From Tenebrio molitor (taxonomy: Eukaryota; Arthropoda; Insecta; Coleoptera; Tenebrionidae): a DNA stretch of 64,000 nucleotides. Position numbers and translations under genes: made by a program. The notes below the pieces were generated by a model. It made no database searches and was not told the origin of the DNA. It saw only the letters and a program-made list of their open reading frames with translations. Where the stretch lies: NCBI RefSeq assembly GCF_963966145.1, contig NC_091050.1, positions 17,670,001 to 17,734,000 on the forward strand, written 5' to 3'. Of this stretch, positions 19,791 through 30,200 are shown piece by piece; position 1 is the stretch's first letter; every line of letters begins with the position of its first letter.

Positions 19791-20269
19791 AACTGCTTGA
19801 AAATAAATTAATATTTTATAAAAGGTTGCGACTTTTAACATTGTGCAATAATTGCTCAAATTAGCAATATCACTTTTATATCATTTATTCATTGTTTTTC
19901 ACACATTGGAACTATCTACTTCCTATATTATAAAACTTTCTAACATGATGAAGATATTTTCTCTCGAAGAAATGGGTCTCAAAAAGCATTACAGTGTTTT
20001 CTACTTAATGTGATTTTCCTAAATTTTACACTTCCCGTTCACATCTCTAAAAAAGATGTGATTATAACCTCTTCTACAATAGCTGAAGGAAGATATTTGA
20101 AATTGAAAATTGTTTCTAATTACTTCGTTTATTGATTGTTAGTGATTAATTAAATTAATAAAATACAGAAATAAATAAATTCCATTCCAATATTTTACTT
20201 AATTACGATCAGATATTTAGTTTTAGTACACATAACAAGATTAGAACATTCGATAATATTGGGTCATTA

Positions 20270-20421
20270 ATTTTATAACAAAACATATCTTTCTGTTTAA
20301 GCGTTATTTATTGCTCTTGACGTGTGTGCGATTAAAATTTCAAGAGATAAATGAATCTAGAAAATATGCTTTACGATAGTTTAAATTAAATTATAGTTAT
20401 CATTTTTTATCCAGTTTAAAA
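20270..20421 (+). promoter_or_regulatory. 5' flank of protease homologue 1, conserved with copy 2
   Basis: About 150 bp before the ATG align closely with 22,510-22,664, including ATAACAAAACATATCTTTCT, ACGATTAAAATTTCAA-like runs and TATCCAGTTTAAAAATG at the start codon. Copy 3 keeps only short pieces. The region should contain the core promoter. A TATA-like element (TATAAATT, 22,624) is visible in copy 2 but is only TTATAG in copy 1. Confidence 0.45.
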
Positions 20422-21575
20422 ATGAATTTTCTTTTCGTTATTGCCTTGTGCGTAGCATTTACATCTCTCTACTTAACAAAAGAGGTAGGTAACTAATTAA
20501 ACATGTTGGTGCAATTTAACTAATTAATTAATTATTGAACAAATCTCAGCTAGAAGCGCGCCCTTCTAACGACCATGTTGGTAAACTGTCACTAGTTGAA
20601 AATTTTAATGACAGGATTAAATTGATTTATGCTTTTAGGAACAAGAATAATCGGTGGCGAAGTCGCGAGAGCCGGACAGTTCCCTTTTGCTGCAGCCATT
20701 CATGTCCAAACTGCCGACAGTAGATTTTTCTGCGGAGGAGCTCTTACAAGCCACGATTGGGTCATAACTGCAGGACATTGCGTCTATAAGCATGTTTCAG
20801 CAACAGTGTACCTTAACGATTTTAAATTCTCATTTTAGTGCCGTCCTTTTTACGATTCAACTTGGATCAAATCATTTGGTTTCGGATGATCCTAATCGTA
20901 TGACTGTTTCCACCTCTACCTACATTTTGCATCCTGATTTTAAACCAGACACTATTGAAAATGACATAGGATTAATAAAATTTCGAAGACCAGTAGATTA
21001 TAATGGTAGGTACCTCATAATTATTTACTCAAGACTAAATTCATAAAATTGCAGTATATTTAGAACCTGTCTATTCATGGTCTTCTACTTTGGCTAATTA
21101 TATTGGTGTATATTCATTAGGCTGGGGACAGACTAGTGATGGTAAATAATTAAATTAAATTAACAAATTGGTGAAAATGATTAACTTGGAATTTATATTT
21201 TAAGCTGACGGTGAACTTAGTAACGAGCTAAGATACACATTTATCACCACTATGAGCAATTTGGAATGTAAAATGTTCTATGGTGATCAAATCACCGACA
21301 ATATGATTTGTGCAATTGGAAATTACAACGAAGGAACTTGTACGGTATGTTGTACAGTACTTAAATTTAAATAGTGTTTATTAAACTAATGATATTCATT
21401 TTTGAAGGGAGACAATGGAAGTCCTTTAGTTATGTATGTGGGAAAATCTCTCGCTCTTGTTGGTGTAGCCAGTTTCATAAGCGGTAATGGTTGCGAAAGT
21501 ACTAATCCGTCAGGTTACACAAGAACAGCTCCTTACTTCGAGTGGATAAATAACGTGACTAGAGGGGAAGAATAA
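20422..21575 (+). CDS. Secreted chymotrypsin-fold serine protease homologue 1 (inactive), 7 exons, 268 aa
   Basis: Exons 20422-20484, 20550-20580, 20639-20789, 20839-21005, 21055-21141, 21205-21344, 21408-21575; total 807 nt. A hydrophobic signal peptide (MNFLFVIALCVAFTSLYLTK) is followed by a short propeptide ending GTR before IIGGE, the usual zymogen cleavage site. Catalytic His is in TAGHC (residue 78) and Asp in ENDIGLI (124). The active-site motif GDSGGP is GDNGSP, so the nucleophile at 216 is Asn. Disulphide cysteines are present. S1 position 189 would be Gly. Predicted non-proteolytic, perhaps a binding or cofactor protein in gut or haemolymph (inference). Intron 3 uses a GC donor (AA/GCATGT). 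Confidence 0.93.
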
Positions 21576-22664
21576 ATAATATTAAAAGTATCATTGATGC
21601 ATGAGAAAAAACATAAGATTAGTCGTTTACTGCGGTAGAAAATTATTTCTTTCGGAGACAGCAAGTAAACTTTTTCATTGCAATATGGTTAATTGTCAAA
21701 ATAAAATTTAAAAATGGTATAAATGGATTTTTGGCACTCTTCATTGACAGCTCTTCTTGAAGCGGTGTCTTCTGTCTTCTCATCACGTCCAGTTGATTCT
21801 TCGCCGCTGCTTCTTTACCATGCTTCAAAATTGCTTAACTACTTAAAAACAATCTTTCTTCTCTTTCTTCATCTATTTGCTGGTGTCGGTTTGAGACTCG
21901 ATTGGCAACCATTCCAGCATTGTGACTGGAGATGGCTTCCCATTGATTTTGACATCTGAGTCATCTGATACCCATGGATACCCCCACACGGGGCGACTCC
22001 TGTCACACCACAGTGGAACCGGTTAAATATTGGGTAATAATTTCGTTATTTCGCTTTTTTAGAGGCTTTTTTTAATAGGGATAATTTAATTATTAAATAT
22101 TTCTTGTAATTCATAAACAAATCGTGACAAATGCTTCAAATGACCTTACATTTGACTCGGTCGAGCCGCCTGTGGACACTTCTACTCCTAGGAGTATTTC
22201 TACTTCGCTCACAAAAAAAATGCCACTTTAACCGTTTCTATGAAGATACACAAAGGCGCGATTTTCGACCGCTTGAAGATAACGCTTTTTTTGTTAACGT
22301 TTTTTACAAATCATTAAAAGAAACTTTTAAATCCCTAGAAAAAATTTGTCTTGCTGCAACTGTTCTATAAGAGGAGAAAGTTCTGAATTCTTTTCGATTA
22401 TTTCTTTTATTACAGATCTACTCCTATAATTTTTATTTAACTAAATTAAATTAGAAATTTAATACACATGATAAGATCAAGAGAGAAATATTTGTTAATT
22501 TTGTGTTATTTACCTTTATAACAAAATATATCTCTCTGCTTAAGTATTATTTATTACTGCTGGCGGATATACGATTAAAATTTCAAAGGATAAGTGTATC
22601 TACAAATAATATTTGGTGATATTATAAATTGAGTTGTAATCATCACTTTTTATCCAGTTTAAAA
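21576..22664. other. Spacer between protease homologues 1 and 2 with retroelement pieces
   Basis: A minus-strand block (21,643-21,920) encodes charged helical sequence (AAAKNQLDVMRRQKTPLQEE) of unknown origin, broken by stops. 22,121-22,240 is the second copy of the gag-like NASNDLTFDSVEPP piece from 19,676-19,790. The last 150 bp are the conserved 5' flank of copy 2. Confidence 0.5.
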
Positions 22665-23796
22665 ATGAATTCTCTTTTCTTGGCGGTCTTGTGCGCAGCA
22701 TTTGCATCAATCTACTTAACAAAGGAGGTAATTTATTAAACATGTAGATATAATTTAACGAACTAATCACTAAACAAATTGCAGTTAGAAGCTTTTCCTT
22801 CTAAAGACCATATTGGTAAATATCGCCAGTCAAGAATTTGAATGCCTCGGTTAAATCAACTTATTCTTTTAGGAACAAGAATAATCGGTGGCGAAGTTGC
22901 AAGAGCCGGTCAGTTCCCTTTTGCTGCAGCCATTCATGTTCAAACTGCCGACAGTAAATTTTTCTGCGGAGGAGCCCTTACAGGCAACGATTGGGTCATA
23001 ACTGCAGGACATTGCGTCTATAAGCACGTTTCAGTAACAATGTAGCTTAATGATTTTAATTTCTCCTTTTAGTGCTGTTCTTTTTACGATTCAACTGGGA
23101 TCAAATCACTTGGTTTCGGACGATTCTAGTCGTATGACTGTTGCTACCTCTACTTACATTTTGCATCCAGATTTCAAACCAGACACTATTGAAAATGACA
23201 TAGGATTAATAAAATTTCGAAGACCTGTGGATTACAATAGTAGGTTTCTGATAGTTACTTACCTAAGACTAACTTAATACAATTGCAGTTTATCTGTCAC
23301 CTGTCTATTCGTGGTCTATGCCTTTGGCTGACGATGCTCGTGTATATGCATTAGGCTGGGGACAGACTAGTGATGGTATGTAGAATTAATAAATAGGTGA
23401 AAATGATTAACTTGAAATTTACCTACATTCTAAGCTGATGGTGAACTGAGTAACGACTTAAGATATTTATTTATCTCCACGATAAGCAATTTGGAGTGTA
23501 GAATGGTCTATGGAGATCAAATCACCGACAATATGGTTTGTGCAATTGGTAATTACAACGAAGGAACTTGTACGGTACGTTGAAGTGTTTAAATTTAATT
23601 GATATTAATAACAGATATCAATTTGAAGGGTGACAATGGAAGTCCTTTAGTTATGAGTTCTGGAAAATATTATACTCTTGTTGGTGTCGCCAGTTTTATT
23701 AGCGCTAATGGTTGCGAAAGTACTAATCCTTCAGGTTACACAAGAACATTCCCGTACTTCGATTGGATAAGAAATAATACTAGAAGTGAAGAATAA
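22665..23796 (+). CDS. Secreted chymotrypsin-fold serine protease homologue 2 (inactive), 7 exons, 268 aa
   Basis: Exons 22665-22727, 22785-22815, 22873-23023, 23073-23239, 23289-23375, 23435-23574, 23629-23796; every exon is the same length as in copy 1. Signal peptide MNSLFLAVLCAAFASIYLTK, propeptide, GTR/IIGGE activation site. His (TAGHC) and Asp (ENDIGLI) are kept and the nucleophile motif is again GDNGSP. It is very close to copy 1 throughout, including introns and 5' flank, which marks it as the most recent duplicate. Intron 3 has the GC donor AA/GCACGT. The open frame, normal splice sites and AATAAA at and after the stop argue for a functional gene rather than a pseudogene. Confidence 0.93.
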
Positions 23797-24997
23797 ACTA
23801 TGCTAAACATAAAGATGATTTTTCATTTATGACCGTACGAAAAATATTTTTTAATGAAATAACACAAATATAAATAAAAATGCCAATTAAAATGTTTAGT
23901 TCAAAGGATTGTTAGTGTAATTAAATAGCATGTTACACCAGTTTCACAAGACATGTTGTCGAACTCGTTCCTCCTCGCTACGCTAGTCGTGCCCTAAACC
24001 CTCTTATTCGACGATAGACTGTGTTGTACAACTTGTATAACAATGTTACTATTCCTACTCTCTAAAATTAAATAAAACTCTCATCACCGCACTTTTCGCC
24101 TGAAAACTGACAGTGACAGCGACAAAAATTGACAGTTCACATGAAAGCGGCAAAAATTTCATAAACATGGGCATGGCTTGCTTCGACTACAATCATTTAT
24201 ACCGTGAGTTTTTTATTTTACTGAACATAGGATTCATGAAGTTGTAAGTTTGGTTGCCTATTTCAAATGCATTGACTTGTCCATTGTAGAACTGAACATA
24301 GCCATTTTACAGGTCAACCAAAACCACTTGGCGGGTGACCCAGTGGACTGAAGTCCCTCCCACTAGCGGAGCGCACTTGTTTGTTGTGTTTGGAAGTGTT
24401 CAGATCTTGTACAAACGGGCGAAACGGGCTTTAAGTGAAGAGCATGTCCGGGCTGTTTTGAGCAGATTTGCTTCATTGAGTCTACCGTACCTACAAGCGT
24501 AGTCACATCCTTGTCTTACAGACACTCCCTCGTTTCCTTTTCTGCGCATCTCATCCGCCAAGCTATTCTGGTCAAGCAGTACGTTGTATATTCAGCGAAA
24601 TAAAAAACGCAGTGTATATAATACCCCTGTACTTACAATAATTATTATTTATGTTATAAAAATTTCTTTTTCCTGAATGTTGAGGTATTCTTTCGATTTT
24701 GAGTTTCGTAGAATGTTATTGACAGGACTTGCTTGTTCAATAGTAGAGCAAATAAGTAATCAATAAAGTAATAAAGTCAGAGCGTTCAAACGGAAAGTTT
24801 TGGTATCTTACTGAGCATATCTTGTTACATTAAAACAGCGCAATATAAATAAAGATCCATCAATAAAACTTATTGCGTTCTATTATATTACGAGCAATTA
24901 AAGCAAGATTAGTGAATTCATATGTTATTTGGAAGGATAAGGATACATTCTACAAATTGAAATTGGAATGGTGTAATTTTTTTAATACAGTTCTAAA
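23797..24997. other. Spacer between protease homologues 2 and 3
   Basis: No gene recognised. Slightly more GC-rich patches at 23,935-24,010 and 24,300-24,560 may be element remnants, without clear terminal repeats or coding frames. Confidence 0.4.
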
Positions 24998-26126
24998 ATG
25001 AATTATCTTCACATAATTTTTTACTGTTGCATATTGACATGCATCCACTTAACGAAAGAGGTAACAGATTAAACATACATAGTAGGAGAGACTAATTTAT
25101 TACAATTTTTAGGTGGTTGCAGTTTCACCTGGTAAAATATACTGTCTAAAGCATAAGTAGAAATTATTAAGTTAGATAATATTTTTTAGAAACACGAATA
25201 ATCGGTGGTGAAATTGCAAGAGCTTCACAGTACCCTTTCGCAGCAGCAATCCATGTTCAAACTGCCAACAGCAAATTCTTCTGCGGAGGAGCTCTTACCA
25301 GCAACGACTGGGTCTTAACTGCCGGACATTGCGTCTACAAGTTAGTGTACATATTTTAAAATCTAAGCAACAGCAAAACATTTTGTATTTTAGTGCTGTT
25401 CTTTTCACCATTCAGTTGGGCTCTGCTCAGCTGGTTTCCGACGATCCCAATCGTATGACTGTTGCCACTTCTACTTACATTTTGCATCCAGATTTCAAAC
25501 CAGACACTATAGAACATGACATTGGACTGATAAAATTTCGAAGACCAGTGGATTACAACAGTAAGTTGATATTTGTGGAATTTGAAATTTGTAAATACTT
25601 TGTAACATTTTAGTGTATTTGTGGAATGTGATAATATATCCACTAACCTTGACGGATTACCAACAAGCGACCATATTAGGCTGGGGACAGACTAGTGATG
25701 GTAATTAACTGAAATTAATAAATCAACCAGAAATTTTGAAACTCAAATTTTCAGACGATCCTGAACTCAGCAATGATTTAAGATATGCAACTATTACCAC
25801 AATCAGTAATTTGGAGTGTAGGATGGTTTATGGGGATCAAGTTACTGACAATATGGTTTGTGTTATTGGTAATTATAACGAAGGAACTTGCACGGTATGT
25901 TGTTTAATTTTTTAAACAAATTGAAACACAATAGACTTGTTGCTTGTTCTTTTAGGGTGATAATGGTAGCCCTTTGGTAATTATTCATGGAAGATCCTAC
26001 AGTGTTGCGGGTGTTGCGAGTTTTATTAGCGGTAATGGTTGCGAAAGTACCAATCCTTCAGGTTACACAAGAACATTCCCGTACATGGAGTGGATAAAGA
26101 ATATAACAAGTGATAAAGATAATTAA
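24998..26126 (+). CDS. Secreted chymotrypsin-fold serine protease homologue 3 (inactive), 7 exons, 265 aa
   Basis: Exons 24998-25060, 25113-25131, 25190-25340, 25394-25560, 25614-25700, 25755-25894, 25956-26126; total 798 nt. Same architecture as copies 1 and 2, but exon 2 is 12 nt shorter, so the propeptide (VVAVSPETR) is 4 residues shorter. Signal peptide MNYLHIIFYCCILTCIHLTK. His in TAGHC, Asp in EHDIGLI, nucleophile motif GDNGSP. Intron 3 has a normal GT donor (AA/GTTAGT), unlike its neighbours. It is the most diverged of the three, and all share the loss of the catalytic Ser, so the loss came before the duplications. AATAAA at 26,151. Confidence 0.93.
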
Positions 26127-26203
26127 AAATATTTCTTGACCTTATTAAGTAATAAAAATACCTTATCAGCACATTATTACATTGTATTGGGGCCCAATTA
26201 TAC

Positions 26204-26866
26204 CGCGCGTTCAAATAAAATCCTGGGCTGAGTAGGCGTTGGAAAAATTAAGCCGTTTAGAACAGTGTAAAGTTTGAATTTTCCGCCGTTTGACACGAAT
26301 GACATTTGTTTATGTTTAATCGGGACATAATTGAACATGTTTGTTTTCAACAAAGGGTGTCCTTAGATACTACTCGTGTCAAAAATGGATTACTCCCTAG
26401 AATTCGAACTTTTAGGGAAATAACGTTTTTCATGTTGTGTGTAACTAGAATTTTCAAAAGTTATTTTGAATGCCTAAGGTTGGTTACTTTGAATTTAGAG
26501 ATTAAATCCAAATAAATATGCCGTCAGTAACCAAAATTGATTGTGAAACGAAAAATCATCTATCACTTAGCGAGAAATTAGTCATTTGCAACTGTTACAA
26601 TTAACTTGCTGCCTTACATTTTTGGGATATCTTTTGTTTGTCACCAGAAACCACATAGCCTCCAACCTAACCAAATTTATGGCAACCTAGTAACGAATAT
26701 CCCTAAATCCTAGGGAGTAATCCATTTTTGACACGAGAGTATTTGCTTCGAGAATAGGAATCGTTAAGTTATTCTATTTTTAATGTAAAACATTGCACCT
26801 GTCAACATGCTCCATTTAATCTACGCTTTAAAAATGCACAACAATTAACGGTTTCCAACGCCTTCA
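26204..26866. mobile_element. MITE (family of 55,107-55,450), interrupted by another element
   Basis: The left arm GCGTTCAAATAAAATCCTGG... matches the arms of the intact copy at 55,107-55,450. The body continues to about 26,366, then resumes at 26,743 and ends with GGTTTCCAACGCC at about 26,860. The outer part of the right arm is lost. The 55-kb copy shows the uninterrupted sequence at the insertion point. Confidence 0.72.
26367..26742. mobile_element. Nested TIR element, ~376 bp
   Basis: Arms ATACTACTCGTGTCAAAAAT... (26,367-26,400) and ...ATTTTTGACACGAGAGTAT (to 26,742) pair over about 33 bp. It sits inside the older MITE at 26,204-26,866. An open frame at 26,306-26,515 is accidental. Confidence 0.75.
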
Positions 26867-27219
26867 TTAATGAACTCTACTCGTGCTTTCGATAAGTGAA
26901 TTCGTTAAAATGGTGGATGCGCCGGGTGACGATCTTGTTCAATTTAAAATTAAAATGTTGTATTCAGTCTACATAAATCATTCGTTCTGAGGGTAAAGCG
27001 TACCTAGAAAAACGATTAAAGCTTTGACATTTTTTATTTGGATTAAGATTTTTTTAAATCATACAAAATGCATCTCCAATGGCGTAAACTAAACAATATA
27101 CTCTTTAAAAATCAAACAATCGTCGTTTTACATGAATGACTAGCAGATTCTCTTCATTAATGCAAGAATTACAAGAAATCAAAATAAAAAAATACTTGAG
27201 ACAGTTACGAAAAATTCTT
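26867..27219. other. 3' region of the FBXO42-like gene
   Basis: No gene. A minus-strand AATAAA (27,033-27,038) lies about 180 bp past the stop of the F-box gene and is its likely polyadenylation signal. Confidence 0.5.
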
Positions 27220-30200
27220 TTAAATAACATAATTAGGTGCAGTGATAAAATGTAAACTATTTGAAATTTGATTATTGATATTAACTGAAAACCCTAGAGA
27301 TGTCGGATCCTTCTTGATGCCTCCGAACATAACCAATTCGGACTTTCCCGGCAGCAAAGTGTACAAAATCGTTTCTTCGGGGCCGTTTCCTAAATTCTTC
27401 GGTGGCAACCATGTCACGAACGGTTTCGAATTGAGAGCTCTCGACAAGTCTAACACGTAAATTCCTAAGTAGTGACTCCTGATCTTCTCCTCCTTCTCCT
27501 TCTTCAAGTTCTCTTTAAGCTCGGCTAGGCGCGCCACGCGTTGTTCCCTTATTCGCTCCGATTTTGACATTTTGTTGTTGGGAACACTAAACGCCGCCAG
27601 ACTGTTTATGGAAGGCGACCAGTTATTAATCTGCAACACAAACAAATCAACAAATCTATTACGTCACACATCAAAATGTCTCACTAAGATCTCTCCTCTT
27701 TGATTGTTGGAACACCCTGGCTGGTACAAATCCTCATCGTTCGCCTCCCTCTTGTGATTCCTCAACACTCCTCGCCTCCCGTTCACGTTTTCATCCCTGT
27801 CCGGCTGGCGATTAGCTAAATCTATCCTAGCTAATTTACTATCTTCCTGGGGATTTCTTCGAGTCACCCACGAATTCTTCGGGTAATAGACTATGGGGCA
27901 AGTTTGGTTTTCACGAATTCTATTGAGCACCACGATTTTTTCTCCTATCTAAAAGAGACGAACGATTTCACATAAACCAGTTGCTTTTGTCGTTGTCGTT
28001 AAAACATTATTAAAACAAAGTAAGAGGTTATGTTTTATTCAACACGATTTTTCTACAAATTACAAATTAATTATTCGTCATCTTCGTAATCGGCAGGATT
28101 TTTCTTCTGCAATTTTTTGTGAAGTCTTTCGATCTGATCGTAAACAACGATCATGGCGAAGAACGGAGGCATAACGTACAAGAACTCTTCTTTGATGCGT
28201 CTTAACATATTGGGAAAACCGTGAGAGATGAAACCATGGAAAGGTTTCATTTCGAAGGGTGACAATCTGTAGATGATGATGCTTTGCATTTTGTACAAAT
28301 TACCAAAACCGAGAGTCATTTTGTGACACTTTTATCTTTCGATATTCTTTCGCGTGAAACAGAGCTCGGATGAAAGTAATTTGACGTACCTATGTCAAAT
28401 ACTGTGGACCTACTTGATAAATAATAATAAATAAAATAAAAATCAATTTTTCGATAAAACTGGCAAAACTTTGTAAATTATATTGATTACAAAACGCTTA
28501 ACGTAAAATCGATATTTCATCTTTGTATTTATTAACAACAAGTGCAATAAAGAAATTAACAATGCAACCTAACCTCAATGTTCAGTTTTCAGCGTTCCGG
28601 GTAATGTGTTTTTATTGTTATTTTATTTCTATCAGTAAATCAACCAGAGTAGTTTGGTATTCTGTAATTTTGCCAATATTATTTTTTTAAATTGTCCAAT
28701 ACTAACCACTTTCTTCACAATAATTGTCCTTGTTTGGTTCATAATTTAATTTGGCATAATTTTTCTTTTGATTTCATTGCTTACAACTGTCCCTACGTGC
28801 TCGTGGCTGTATTTAGAGCAGAAACCTTTAGTTCATTCCAGCAAACAATTTCCTACACGTCTTTCCGTTTTCCTTGACCACATTTCTGTGACATAATTCT
28901 ACGTTGTTATCGTCTCCAATGAAACAATTTCACGTTGTTCACGTCCCCCATGAGACACGTTAATCAAGTCTTCAACGAGACAATTAGACAAGTTGTTTAC
29001 TAGGTATAGAGTCCACATCAGTCAGTTTGAAGCCAAGACGTCAACATCCATTTATCTAGAGTAAGTATTAGGTACTTTTTGCGCGCCATTTGTTAAGTGT
29101 TGTTGCAGATCATACCATCCATCAATCCCGTCGTCGTCGCCGCCATCAACAGATATAAAATCAACATCGCTATTCATTAACTGGGGTTTCTAATTAAACT
29201 TTCAAAAGAAAAGAGTTCTGACGCATCATTTGCTTCGTTAACACTTTATCAAATCTAATTTTCTTGTTCAGGTGGTTTAGTAAACAATGGAAATGGTGTG
29301 GCAGATCATCAATTTTTTTAATGAGTTCCCAGCTTCGAGAATCATTTCAATCGGTTTCGAGAATAAGATAAATGGTTGAATCCAATACTTTTAGGAACAC
29401 TTCTTGTCAGCTTTTAAAGTGCCACATAAGTTTTTCATACAGAATAAAAAAATGTATCGTTTTTAATTTTTTAAGTTTCTGGGAAACTCAACGCGTTAAA
29501 GTCCGCTTCAGAAACTGGGTTTTTCTTACACATAGACTTAACGTCAAACAATTTTGATCAACTGCATTTTTGTTAATGATACACAGTGTATCTTGAAGGA
29601 ATTACGAAATTTACATTTATATCTCAGCGCAACACTTGTATCACATTGGTAAACACTTTGACCAAGAGCTTCTTCTTTTTGCGAAATGACTATGAAATAG
29701 AACAATTACTTTTTTTAACGACAACAAAATACACACAGGTCATGAGAGTCTGTACGCAGTAAGGTGGTCCCGTTGAATACCATTTGCCAGTCAAAAAAAA
29801 AAAAAAATGAGTAAATATGTAAGTGCGTAAGAGCAAACTCGATGGCCATTAACCAAAGCCGGTATGACAGGTTCCTATCCATAATAAACGTTTCCATGAT
29901 TTTAGAAGTGATAAGAACTTCCTTGCCCTTCTTCATTAAGCGAAGCTTTCAAGTTAATCGTTGTTAATATTGAGTTGTAGGAGTGAAAATTTTCGCAGAC
30001 CTTGCGAGAAGTCACATCGCTTTGTGTTAGCATCGAAAAGATCAAATCGGAGTTCTTTCTGTGTTCTGAAATCTTGTCAAGAGCTCCAGATCCAGATCTG
30101 GAGAACGAAAGGATCTGCAGAAAGCTCAGAAGTGCTTTATACATGGCATATATTTTTATTTATCTCCAAAATTGAAAATGATTACCTATCTGATTTCCTT

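Noticed and set aside
20629..20838. Reading through intron 3 of protease homologue 1
   Set aside because: It ends in a stop after KHVSATVYLND; the GC-AG join restores the conserved AVLFTIQLGS in phase with copy 3.
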